From: Microtetraspora glauca | GTDB taxonomy: Bacteria > Actinomycetota > Actinomycetes > Streptosporangiales > Streptosporangiaceae | Reading direction: 5' to 3' | Length of the DNA: 64,000 nt | Assembly: GCA_001570385.1 (NCBI GenBank) | Contig: BBYL01000025.1 | Coordinates: 79,031-143,030 of the forward strand | Shown here: piece after piece, positions 33,836 to 41,152 of the stretch | How positions within the stretch are numbered: position 1 is the first letter of the stretch | How the letters are laid out: each line of letters opens with the position of its first letter | Position numbers and translations under genes: made by a program | Notes under the pieces: generated by a model | Databases searched by the model: none | The model's input: the letters and a program-made list of their open reading frames with translations, nothing else | What the model was told of the DNA's origin: nothing

Positions 33836-33861
33836 GGGAACCCGCCGTATGGCGGTTCCCG
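33836..33861. other. Imperfect inverted repeat before the aminotransferase gene
   Basis: GGGAACCCGCC and GGCGGTTCCC pair with one bulge around GTAT. It lies 23 bases before the start at 33884, overlapping the likely promoter or leader. It may be an operator or an RNA hairpin. Confidence 0.4.
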
Positions 33862-33883
33862 CCGCGCGCGGGGGAGGAATGCG

Positions 33884-34687
33884 ATGGTCATGTCCAGGCG
33901 TCAGATGGTGGCCGGGATCGGCGCGCTGGCCGTGCCCTTCGCCCCCTCCGCGCCGCGACCGCCCGGTGCCGAGCCGCCGGCGCCGGACCCCCTGGTCGTC
34001 CCCGCCGGGGTCGCGCCCGAGAAGCTGGCGCGGGACGAGGGTTTCTGGCGGTCCGTGGCACGCCGGTTCCGGGTCAGCCCGGATTTCGTCAACCTGGAGA
34101 ACGGCTACTACGGGATCATGCCGGAGCCGGTCCGCCGGGAGTACCACCGCAACGTGGACCACCTGAACGAGTGGAACTCCCACCTGCTCCGCATGACGTA
34201 CAAGCCGCGGGCGGACGAGATCAGGCAGCGGGTCGCCTCGGTTCTCGGCGCGGCGAAAGAGGAGATCGCGCTGACCAGGGGCGGCACGGAGGCCCTGCAG
34301 AACCTGATCGCCGGATACCGGCGGCTGCGTCCGGGTGACTCGGTGATGTACGCCGACCTCGACTACCACAGCATGCAGTACGCGATGAACTGGCTCGCGG
34401 ACCGGCGCGGTGTGCGGGACATCCCGAACATGGAGATCCTCACCCCGGAGGAGCCGCCCATGTACGGCACGATCACCGCGTTCCGGATCACCGGCCGGGT
34501 CTCGGAGGCCGACAACGTGGCGATCACGGACTATCTCCTCGACCGGCACCGCGTCTTCACGGTCCGTCGCGGCGGCCCCGTGCGGGGCGACTGCGTCCGG
34601 GTGACTCCCGCGCTGTTCACTTCACGCGACGACGTCGATCTCCTGGCCCTGGCGCTGCACGACGTCGCCCGGCGCTTCACGGCCTGA
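33884..34687 (+). pseudogene. Class V aminotransferase-like gene with an internal in-frame deletion
   Basis: The 267-residue product has a Tat-like start (MSRRQMVAGIGAL) and the N-terminal PLP-fold part (FVNLENGYYGIMPEPV, ALTRGGTEALQNLI, YADLDYHSMQYAMNWLADRRG). It then jumps directly to the C-terminal domain (RDIPNMEILTPEEPPMYG ... GDCVRVTPALFTSRDDVDLL). Complete members of the family (isopenicillin-N-epimerase-like, about 420-430 residues) have about 150 residues between these parts, including the PLP-binding lysine. The join lies at about 34410-34425, inside R-R-G-V-R-D-I-P, and keeps the frame. The product cannot bind PLP covalently, so it is probably a decayed gene. Confidence 0.8.
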
Positions 34688-34825
34688 TCCGCCCGACCGG
34701 ATTTCTCGCCGGATAACCAGCTCGATATGAATATTTCTGACCATCTCCGATGAACAGGTAAATTATCGGGCTGCGGCGTTCCTCATCCGCATGGAAAGCG
34801 AAGAACCCTGGGCACACTCCTCGCG

Positions 34826-35242
34826 ATGTGTAACAGGACCTTCCGGGGTGCCTCGGCGATGCCGCCGGGCGGCCCGGCGTACGCGCGGTTGAGCCGGATG
34901 TTCGTCGTCATCGTGGCGGCCCTCGGGCTCTTCTCCCTGTACGCCGCGTCCTGCTGCACGCTCGACCAGGGACACCGCGGTCACCATCACCACGTCGCCG
35001 CCGGCACGGACTGCCCGGACGGCGGCGCGTGCGGTGGCTCGCCCCACCATTCGGAGTGCTGCGACGAGAGCGCCGGGCTGTGGACACGCGCCGTGGACAG
35101 CCACGATCCGCTCCACGCGGAGGTCGCCGTCGTGCCCGCCGTTCCGGTCGGGCCGCGTCCCTCCGTCCGGTCCGGCCCTCCGCCGTCGCTCCGCGTACCG
35201 TGCCGGGGAAACCGCCTGGCGCTCTGCGTGCTGCGCATATAG
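34826..35242 (+). CDS. Small membrane-anchored Cys/His-rich protein (DUF6153-like)
   Basis: This frame of 138 residues has one transmembrane helix (FVVIVAALGLFSLYAA) followed by a Cys/His-rich outer segment (CCTLDQGHRGHHHHV, CPDGG, HHSECC) and ends LALCVLRI, as in small actinobacterial DUF6153-type proteins. The start is uncertain: ATG 34826, 34859 or 34898, none with a strong ribosome site. The His and Cys cluster suggests metal contact. It immediately precedes the structured leader and the cysteine-synthase-like gene. A chance open frame in high-GC DNA cannot be fully excluded. Confidence 0.5.
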   Translation: MCNRTFRGASAMPPGGPAYARLSRMFVVIVAALGLFSLYAASCCTLDQGHRGHHHHVAAGTDCPDGGACGGSPHHSECCDESAGLWTRAVDSHDPLHAEVAVVPAVPVGPRPSVRSGPPPSLRVPCRGNRLALCVLRI

Positions 35243-35336
35243 ACCCACCGTTCCGCGCGGCACGAGTTTCCCGCGGAAAAGGGCACGCAGAAATGTTCGG
35301 CGCCTCAAGGAGAGGCGCCGCGGACCTTTGGTGGGT
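35243..35336 (+). ncRNA. Candidate structured leader RNA before the cysteine-synthase-like gene
   Basis: Between the preceding stop and the next start, three perfect stems nest. P1 is ACCCACC (35243-35249) with GGTGGGT (35330-35336). P2 is TTCCGCG (35251-35257) with CGCGGAA (35272-35278). P3 is GGCGCCTC (35299-35306) with GAGGCGCC (35312-35319), loop AAGGA. A weaker AAAGG/CCTTT helix (35278-35282 with 35325-35329) can enclose P3, giving a three-way junction. The 3' strand of P1 is the only purine-rich, ribosome-site-like segment before GTG 35345, so P1 could block translation. No known riboswitch class was recognised. Confidence 0.5.
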
Positions 35337-35344
35337 TGGTACCA

Positions 35345-36442
35345 GTGAAATCTCTTGTCAGTTCCACGCTGCCCGCGTTCGAGGGCATTCCGTCCATTCC
35401 ATCCACGCGGAATTCACGGGTCCGGGTCGGCGACACGCCGGTCACGTGGATTCCGGCGCGGTCCCAGGAAAGGGGCTTCTGGGCGAAGCTCGAAGGATTC
35501 AACCCCGGCGGGATCAAGGACCGCCCCGCGCTGCACATGGTGCGCTGCGCCCGGCGGCGCGGCGAGCTCGTGCCGGGAGGCACGATCGTCGAGTCCACCA
35601 GCGGCACGCTCGGCCTCGGCCTGGCCCTGGCCGGCATCGTCCACGGGCACCCGGTCACGCTCGTCGCCGATCCCGGCCTGGAACCGCTGATGGCGCGGCT
35701 CCTCCGGGCGTACGGGGTCCGCCTGGAGATCGTGACGGAGCCGCACCCGGTCGGCGGGTGGCAGGAGGCGCGCAGGGAGCGGGTCCAGCGGCTGCTGACC
35801 GAGCTGCCCGACGCCTACTGCCCGGACCAGTACGGCAATCCCGACAACGTGGCGGCCTACGCCACGCTCGCCGCCGAGCTGGTGGCGCAGCTGCCGCTGA
35901 TCGACGTCCTCGTCTGCTCGGTGGGCACCGGGGGGCACAGCGCCGGCGTCTTCCGGGCGTTGCGGCGGACCTTCCCCGACGTCGCGCTGGTCGGCGTCGA
36001 CACCGTCGGCTCCACGATCTTCGGACAGCCGGCCAGGTCCCGGCTCATGCGCGGCCTGGGCAGCAGCATCCATCCGCGGAACGTCGACTACCAGGCGTTC
36101 TCCGAGGTCCACTGGGTCAACCCGGCCGAGGCCGTGCACACCTGCCGGGCGCTCGCCGCCGCCCACTACGCCTGCGGCGGGTGGAGCGCGGGAGCGGTCG
36201 CCCTGGTCGCCGACTGGGTGGCCAGGACGGCACCCCGGGGCACCTCGATCGTGGCGGTCTTCCCCGACGGGCCGTGGCGGTACTGGAACACCGTCTTCGA
36301 CGACGACTTCTGCGCGGCCAACGGCCTGCTCGCCGGCGCCCCGGCCGAGCATCCCGACGAGATCTCCCATCCCGCCGAGCGGGAGGTCACCCGCTGGACC
36401 CGGTGCACGACCGTGGTCGACCCGCTCGGAGCCGCCGTATGA
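35345..36442 (+). CDS. PLP-dependent cysteine synthase/cystathionine beta-synthase family protein
   Basis: The 365-residue fold-type II PLP enzyme has the Schiff-base lysine K58 in GGIKDRPAL, the substrate loop ESTSGTLGLGLA and the phosphate-binding GTGGHSAG. Relatives make cysteine from O-acetylserine or swap beta substituents (for example 2,3-diaminopropionate synthases of siderophore routes). The start is GTG 35345 nine bases after GGTGGG; TTG 35336 is an alternative. It overlaps the MFS gene by ATGA, so product and exporter may be made together. The C-terminal part (WSAGAVALVADWVARTAPRGTSIVAVFPDGPWRYW) is unlike housekeeping CysK. Confidence 0.9.
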   Translation: MKSLVSSTLPAFEGIPSIPSTRNSRVRVGDTPVTWIPARSQERGFWAKLEGFNPGGIKDRPALHMVRCARRRGELVPGGTIVESTSGTLGLGLALAGIVHGHPVTLVADPGLEPLMARLLRAYGVRLEIVTEPHPVGGWQEARRERVQRLLTELPDAYCPDQYGNPDNVAAYATLAAELVAQLPLIDVLVCSVGTGGHSAGVFRALRRTFPDVALVGVDTVGSTIFGQPARSRLMRGLGSSIHPRNVDYQAFSEVHWVNPAEAVHTCRALAAAHYACGGWSAGAVALVADWVARTAPRGTSIVAVFPDGPWRYWNTVFDDDFCAANGLLAGAPAEHPDEISHPAEREVTRWTRCTTVVDPLGAAV

Positions 36443-37707
36443 GAGCCGGGTACGCGTCGTTCAGCCCGGCCGTGCGGCTCCTCCTGGTCAACCAGTTCGG
36501 CATCAACCTCGGCTTCTACATGCTCGTGCCGTACCTCGCCGATCACCTGTCCGGGCGGCTCGGCCTGGCCGTCTGGCTGACCGGGCTGCTGCTCGGCCTG
36601 CGCAACCTCAGCCAGCAGGGCATGTTCCCGGTAGGCGGCACGCTGTGTGACCGGTACGGCTACAAGCCGCTGATCATGGCGGGATGTGGGCTGCGCACCG
36701 TCGGGTTCGCGCTGTTCGGCGTCTCCTCGTCGGTTCCCGCGCTCATCGCCGCGTCGGTGCTGACCGGCCTCGCCGGGGCGCTGTTCAACCCGGCGGTCCG
36801 CGCGTACGTCGCGGTCGAGGCGGGGGAGCGGAAGGTCGAGGCGTTCGCCCTCTTCAACGTCTTCTACCAGGCGGGGATCCTCGCCGGGCCGCTGGTCGGC
36901 GTCCTGCTCGTCGCGGTCGACTTCCGGCTCGCCTGCGTGGCCGCCGCCGTCGTCTTCGCGGTGCTGACGCTGCTGCAGGCCCGCAGGCTCCCCTCGCGCC
37001 GCGGTACGGCGGAGGGGGCGGGCCGCCCGGTGCTGGCCGACTGGAAGGAGGTGCTCGCGAACCGGCCGTTCGTGGCCTTCTCGGCCGCGATGTTCGTGTC
37101 CTACGCCCTCTCCTACCAGGTATATCTGGGGCTCCCGCTGGAGCTGCGCCGGGCGGGAGGGGGCCAGGCCGCGATCGCCGTGATGTACACCTTCATGGCG
37201 TTGCTGGCCGTGGCCGGGCAGGTCCGCCTCACCGCCTTCGCCGCACGCCGATGGCGACCGGAACAGGCCATCGTGCGCGGCCTGGCGGTGATGGGCGTCG
37301 GCTTCGTGCCCGTGCTGCTCGCGGCCCAGTTCGCCGGTCGTCCCGGCGATCTGCCGTACGGGCTGGGGGTCGCGCCCGCGGTCGCCACCGCGATCCTGCT
37401 CACCGCGGCCGGGATGCTGATCTTCCCGTTCGAGATGGCGATGATCTCCACGCTGGGGTCGCCGGAGCTGACCGGCACCTACTACGGGCTCTACAACGCC
37501 TTCTCGGGAATCGGCATCCTGCTCGGCAACCTGGCGAGCGGCTGGGCCATGGACGTGGGGGACGCCCGCGGCTTCCCCGCCCTGCCCTGGCTGCTCCTGC
37601 TGATCGCCGGTCTCGTCTCGGCTCTCGCCGTACGGAGGCTCGATCGGGCCGGGCGGTTCCTCGCCGCGTCCTATCCGGATCGTGTGCGCCCGGAAACGGT
37701 CGGTTAG
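36439..37707 (+). CDS. Major facilitator superfamily transporter
   Basis: The 422-residue protein has about twelve spans and the MFS loop-2 signature as GGTLCDRYGYKPLI (about 70-83), with a central cytoplasmic loop near 190-205. It overlaps the PLP enzyme gene (ATGA), which suggests export of that enzyme's product or related amino acid. The MDR-type MFS architecture fits efflux rather than uptake, but the substrate is unknown. Confidence 0.92.
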   Translation: MRAGYASFSPAVRLLLVNQFGINLGFYMLVPYLADHLSGRLGLAVWLTGLLLGLRNLSQQGMFPVGGTLCDRYGYKPLIMAGCGLRTVGFALFGVSSSVPALIAASVLTGLAGALFNPAVRAYVAVEAGERKVEAFALFNVFYQAGILAGPLVGVLLVAVDFRLACVAAAVVFAVLTLLQARRLPSRRGTAEGAGRPVLADWKEVLANRPFVAFSAAMFVSYALSYQVYLGLPLELRRAGGGQAAIAVMYTFMALLAVAGQVRLTAFAARRWRPEQAIVRGLAVMGVGFVPVLLAAQFAGRPGDLPYGLGVAPAVATAILLTAAGMLIFPFEMAMISTLGSPELTGTYYGLYNAFSGIGILLGNLASGWAMDVGDARGFPALPWLLLLIAGLVSALAVRRLDRAGRFLAASYPDRVRPETVG

Positions 37708-37770
37708 CGGACGCGATATCGGGTTCGCCTTAATTCGGACAAAGATCACGATATTGATTGTTACTTCGCG

Positions 37771-37912
37771 AAAGGTTACGCTCGCGGAAGATCCGTAAGT
37801 TGTACGAGGGAGATCCGGTGGGATGCCGGAGCCGGCCGCGCCCGCGCGGCCGGGGCGTTGGTCTCCGAATCCGGGTCACCTGGGACACCGGTCCTCCGGC
37901 AACGGAGGCGCC
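37771..37912 (+). promoter_or_regulatory. Cobalamin riboswitch controlling cbtBA
   Basis: The order of conserved blocks fits the B12 element: AAGGTTACG at 37772, GGGAGATCCGGTGGGATGCCGGAG (P3 stem TCCGG/CCGGA), a GC stem with CGCCCGC, and near the 3' end TCCGGGTCACCTGGGA, like the usual C-A-G-G-A-x-A-C-C-T-G box. It ends with CCTCCG (37893-37898) paired to CGGAGG (37903-37908). The same CCTCC can pair with the ribosome site AAGGAGG (37918-37924), giving an on/off translation switch. Confidence 0.75.
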
Positions 37913-37929
37913 ATCCCAAGGAGGCACCG

Positions 37930-38121
37930 ATGAGTGAACTGACCACGTCGCATCCCGTTCCACTCGCCGGCCTGGGACGCTGGCTCCTCGTGGCGGTCCC
38001 CCTGCTCCTGCTCGTGGCCTATCTGGTCACGTTCGACCAGGGGGCCGTCTCGCAGGCGGGTAACTATCTGCACGAACTGATGCACGATGGGCGGCACCTG
38101 CTCGGCGTTCCCTGCCATTAG
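37930..38121 (+). CDS. cbtB: CbtB family cobalt transport protein
   Basis: This 63-residue protein has one membrane helix (LLVAVPLLLLVAYLV) followed by the CbtB signature HELMHDGRHLLGVPCH, whose His, Asp and Cys bind cobalt. AAGGAGG lies five bases upstream. It is the first gene after the B12 riboswitch, eight bases before cbtA; low B12 should turn on cobalt uptake. Confidence 0.93.
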   Translation: MSELTTSHPVPLAGLGRWLLVAVPLLLLVAYLVTFDQGAVSQAGNYLHELMHDGRHLLGVPCH

Positions 38122-38129
38122 GGCGCGCG

Positions 38130-38858
38130 ATGATACGCACGCTACTGGTCCGCGGCCTGCTCGTCGGGCTGGCCGCCGGACTCATCGCCGCCGTCTTCGC
38201 CTACCTGGTGGGCGAGCCGCACGTCAACCAGGCCATCGCCCTCGAGGAGGCCGCGAGTCACGCCCAGGCCGCTGCCGAACACTCCCACGCGGAGGAGGAA
38301 CTGGTCAGCCGGTCCGGCCAGCAGGCCGGGCTGTTCCTCGCCCTCGCCCTGTACGGCATGGCCGTGGGCGGCATCTTCGCCCTCGTCTACGCCGGGGTGC
38401 GTGGCCGGATCGGTCCCCGCACCGACGCGGCCCTGTCCGGCACGATGGCCGCGACCGCCTTCGTGGCGATCGTCCTGGTTCCGTTCGTCAAGTACCCCGC
38501 CAACCCTCCGGCCGTCGGGGACCCCGACACCATCAACGGCCGGACCACCTACTACCTCGTCATGGTCGCCATCGGCCTGCTGGCCGTGGCGCTGGCCGTG
38601 GCCGCCGCCCGCAAAGTGCCGGAACACCGCTATCTGGCCGGCGCCGTCGGCTTCCTGGCCCCCGTGATCGCCGCCTGGCTGCTGCTGCCGACGGTGAACG
38701 AGGTCCCGGCGGGTTTCCCCGCCACCCTGCTGTGGGACTTCCGCCTCTCCTCCCTGGGTACGCAACTCGTGCTCTGGTCGGCGATCGGCGTCCTGTACGG
38801 CGTCGCCGCCGAGCGAGGCGTCCGCCGCAGGTCGCTCGCGGTCACCGTGCCGACCTGA
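38130..38858 (+). CDS. cbtA: CbtA family cobalt transport protein
   Basis: The 242-residue membrane protein has five or six spans, starting LLVRGLLVGLAAGLIAAVFAYLVGEPHV. A His/Glu-rich external loop follows (EEAASHAQAAAEHSHAEEELV), then QAGLFLALALYG. It partners CbtB in riboswitch-controlled cobalt uptake. Its last codons and stop fall within a 14-bp tandem repeat (38844-38899). Confidence 0.92.
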   Translation: MIRTLLVRGLLVGLAAGLIAAVFAYLVGEPHVNQAIALEEAASHAQAAAEHSHAEEELVSRSGQQAGLFLALALYGMAVGGIFALVYAGVRGRIGPRTDAALSGTMAATAFVAIVLVPFVKYPANPPAVGDPDTINGRTTYYLVMVAIGLLAVALAVAAARKVPEHRYLAGAVGFLAPVIAAWLLLPTVNEVPAGFPATLLWDFRLSSLGTQLVLWSAIGVLYGVAAERGVRRRSLAVTVPT

Positions 38859-38899
38859 CCGTGCCGACCTGACCGTGCTGACCTGACCGTGCTTGACCC
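38844..38899 (+). repeat. 14-bp tandem repeat across the cbtA stop codon
   Basis: The unit ACCGTGCCGACCTG occurs three times (the third with one change), plus a partial fourth copy. The stop of cbtA is in the first copy, so slippage adds non-coding copies after it. A similar 14-bp duplication follows the next gene. Confidence 0.85.
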
Positions 38900-38917
38900 G
38901 ACCTTCGGACAGACTGG

Positions 38918-39493
38918 ATGCGCCGCCTGATCCTCCTGCGGCACGCGAGCACGCCGGGCATGCGCGCGGCGTGCTTCCCCTCCGCCCAGGACGCCGACCA
39001 CGCCGCCCTGGCGAAGGTGAGGCACGTCGCCGGACTGCCCGCCCGATTCGACCACTACAGCGGGCCGGAACCCGCCGCCCGGCAGACGGCCGAGGCCATC
39101 CGGCCCGCTCCGATCGTGGTGGCCGCCCTCGCCGAGGCCGATCACGGCCGGTGGAGCGGCCTGCCGTACGAACGGGTCGCGGTGGAAGAGCCGGAGGCGC
39201 TGCTCCAGTGGCAGCGTGACCCGGACGCGGCCCCGCACGGAGGCGAGAGCCCGGCCGCGCTGGCCGCCCGTGTCGCGTACTGGCTGGCGGGGCAGTCGGA
39301 GCTGGACGGCGCCGCTGTCGCCTGCTGCGACGCCGGTCCGATCCGCGCCGCGCTCTGCCACGCGCTCGGCCTGCCCGCGGGCTCGGGCGCGCTGTTCGAC
39401 CTCGCCCCGCTGTCGGTCACCGAACTGAGCGCCACCCGCGCGGGCTGGCGGGTCGGCTGCGTCAACCGGCCGGTCCTGAGCGGACGGTCGTGA
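38918..39493 (+). CDS. Histidine phosphatase family protein with altered second catalytic position
   Basis: This 191-residue protein has the phosphohistidine motif L-R-H9-A-S-T and E73 in EADHGRWSG. The second conserved His, normally in (T/S)-H-x-G-x-I-R, is Asp138 here (C-C-D-A-G-P-I-R). Family members after cbtBA or cob genes include alpha-ribazole phosphatases. The loss of the second His may lower activity or mark another use. It starts 59 bases after cbtA, past a tandem repeat. Confidence 0.85.
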   Translation: MRRLILLRHASTPGMRAACFPSAQDADHAALAKVRHVAGLPARFDHYSGPEPAARQTAEAIRPAPIVVAALAEADHGRWSGLPYERVAVEEPEALLQWQRDPDAAPHGGESPAALAARVAYWLAGQSELDGAAVACCDAGPIRAALCHALGLPAGSGALFDLAPLSVTELSATRAGWRVGCVNRPVLSGRS

Positions 39494-39505
39494 GCGGATG
39501 GTCGT
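39478..39505 (+). repeat. 14-bp duplication across the phosphatase stop codon
   Basis: GAGCGGACGGTCGT is followed directly by GAGCGGATGGTCGT. The stop codon lies in the join of the copies, as for the cbtA repeat. Confidence 0.8.
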
Positions 39506-39542
39506 GACCTGACGGCGCGCGGGTGGAGACGGCGCGTGGATC

Positions 39543-39902
39543 TCAGTCGTCGTGGCGGGGCGCGCCGGACACCTCGTGGTCGGCGTGGGAGAGCGCCTCG
39601 GCGATGAGTGTGCGGACGTGCGCGTCCCTGGCCCGGTAGAGGACCCGGCGGCCGTCCCTCCGGGTGCGCACCAGACCGGCCATGCGGAGCTTGGCCAGGT
39701 GCTGGGAGACCGAGGGGCGCGCCACCTCCAGCGTCCGGGACAGCGATGAGACGTCGTACTCGCCGGAGGCCAGCAGCCACATCAGGCGCAGCCGGGTGGC
39801 GTCGCTGAGCATGCGGAACGCGGCGACGGCCGCCTCCACCCTGGCGCTGTCAGGTCGCTCCTGCGACAAGGTCGTACCTGATTCGTTGTCGCGTGCGTAC
39901 AT
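39543..39902 (-). CDS. ArsR/SmtB family metal-responsive repressor (CzrA-type site)
   Basis: The 119-residue winged-helix protein has the recognition helix VARPSVSQHLAKLRMAGLV and, in its last helix, D93-x-H95 ... H106-x-x-H109. These have the exact spacings of the alpha-5 zinc/cobalt site of CzrA and SmtB. It should therefore sense Zn or Co and release DNA when loaded. ATG 39902 gives a normal N-terminus; a longer frame to 39968 crosses the promoter. It is divergent from the CDF exporter, its obvious target. Confidence 0.92.
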   Translation of the reverse strand: MYARDNESGTTLSQERPDSARVEAAVAAFRMLSDATRLRLMWLLASGEYDVSSLSRTLEVARPSVSQHLAKLRMAGLVRTRRDGRRVLYRARDAHVRTLIAEALSHADHEVSGAPRHDD

Positions 39903-39914
39903 GAATACATATAC
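39897..39914. promoter_or_regulatory. ArsR-type operator over the repressor start codon
   Basis: GTACATG-AATA-CATATAC is an inverted repeat with one mismatch in seven-base arms and resembles the AT-rich palindromes bound by SmtB/CzrA repressors. It overlaps the arsR start and lies 37 bases before the CDF gene. Confidence 0.6.
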
Positions 39915-39950
39915 TCCGCCGGAGAGCCGTCCCACGCAAGCGGAGAAGCC

Positions 39951-41120
39951 ATGTCCGAGCGGAACCATTCCGGCATCTCACCTGATCAACCCCCGATTCC
40001 GTACACCCATGCCCACGGCCACGGCCACGGGCACGGCCACGGCCACGGGCACGGGCACGGAGACGGGCATCGGGGGGCGGCGGGCGGTGGCGGACTCGGG
40101 TCGTGGGCGGGCCGGATCGCCGTTCTCGCCCGGATCGTGGCGCCGCACAGCCACGACAGCGCCGGCAAGACCGACGCGGCGCTGGAGTCGAGCGGGCGCG
40201 GCATGCGGGCGCTGGCGGTCTCGTTCGCGGTGCTGATGGTGACCGCCGCCGCCCAGGCGGTCATCGTGGCGTTCTCCGGATCGGTCGCGTTGCTGGGCGA
40301 CACCCTGCACAACGTCGCCGACGCCCTGACCGCGGTCCCGCTGGGGATCGCCTTCTGGCTCGGGCGACGCGCGGCCACCCGGCGCTTCACCTACGGGTAC
40401 GGCCGGGCCGAGGACCTGGCCGGCGTGGTGATCGTGCTGATCATCGCCGCCTCCGCGGCGCTGGCCGGGTACGAGGCGCTCCGGCGGCTGGCCGAGCCGC
40501 ACGACATGCGCGCGGTGGGCTGGGTGGCCGCCGCCGGGCTGGTGGGGTTCGCCGGGAACGAGTGGGTGGCCCGCTACCGCATCAGGGTGGGCAGGGAGAT
40601 CGGCTCGGCGGCGCTGGTGGCGGACGGCCTGCACGCCAGGACCGACGGCTTCACCTCCCTCGCGGTGCTGGCGGGCGCGGGTGGTGCCGCGCTGGGCGTC
40701 CCGCTGGCCGACCCCGTCGTCGGACTGCTCATCACGGTGGCGATCTGCTTCGTACTGCGGGACGCGGCGCGGCAGATCTGCCACCGGCTCATGGACGCCG
40801 TCGATCCGGCGCTGGTCGAGGAGGCCGAACGTGTCCTCGGCGAGGTCCCGGGCGTGCGGCGGGCGGGCGCGGTCCGGATGCGCTGGGTCGGTCACGCGCT
40901 GCGCGCCGAGGTCGAGATCGTGCTCGACCCCGGCCTGACCCTGGTGGAGGCGCACGAGGTCGCGGTGGAGGCCGAACACCGGCTCATCCACGGCCTGCCC
41001 CGGCTGCGTGCCGCGACCGTGCACGCCGATCCGGACGGCCCCGAGGGTACGGCACACCACGCGGTGCTGGTCGCCCACCGGGAGCCACGATCCGTTCGCG
41101 CTGCTCAGCCGTACGATTGA
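39951..41120 (+). CDS. Cation diffusion facilitator (Zn/Co/Cd efflux) with His-rich N-terminus
   Basis: The 389-residue CDF protein has six spans with paired metal-site motifs GDTLH120-NVAD124 and DGLH228-ARTD232, and a cytoplasmic C-terminal domain. Residues 20-40 are about ten His-Gly pairs from a hexameric DNA repeat, a cytosolic metal-collecting tail. GGAGAA precedes the ATG. It exports Zn2+ or Co2+ by proton exchange and is controlled by the divergent ArsR sensor. Its position next to cbtBA suggests balance of cobalt entry and exit, though Zn is equally possible. Confidence 0.93.
   Translation: MSERNHSGISPDQPPIPYTHAHGHGHGHGHGHGHGHGDGHRGAAGGGGLGSWAGRIAVLARIVAPHSHDSAGKTDAALESSGRGMRALAVSFAVLMVTAAAQAVIVAFSGSVALLGDTLHNVADALTAVPLGIAFWLGRRAATRRFTYGYGRAEDLAGVVIVLIIAASAALAGYEALRRLAEPHDMRAVGWVAAAGLVGFAGNEWVARYRIRVGREIGSAALVADGLHARTDGFTSLAVLAGAGGAALGVPLADPVVGLLITVAICFVLRDAARQICHRLMDAVDPALVEEAERVLGEVPGVRRAGAVRMRWVGHALRAEVEIVLDPGLTLVEAHEVAVEAEHRLIHGLPRLRAATVHADPDGPEGTAHHAVLVAHREPRSVRAAQPYD
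40005..40070 (+). repeat. Hexameric GGCCAC repeat coding a His-Gly tail
   Basis: About ten units of GGCCAC/GGGCAC lie in tandem. It is the + strand counterpart of the repeat in the double-cupin gene, in an unrelated protein. Confidence 0.85.
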
Positions 41121-41152
41121 AGGAGTGGCTGTCCCCGGAAGGGGGGCATGAG

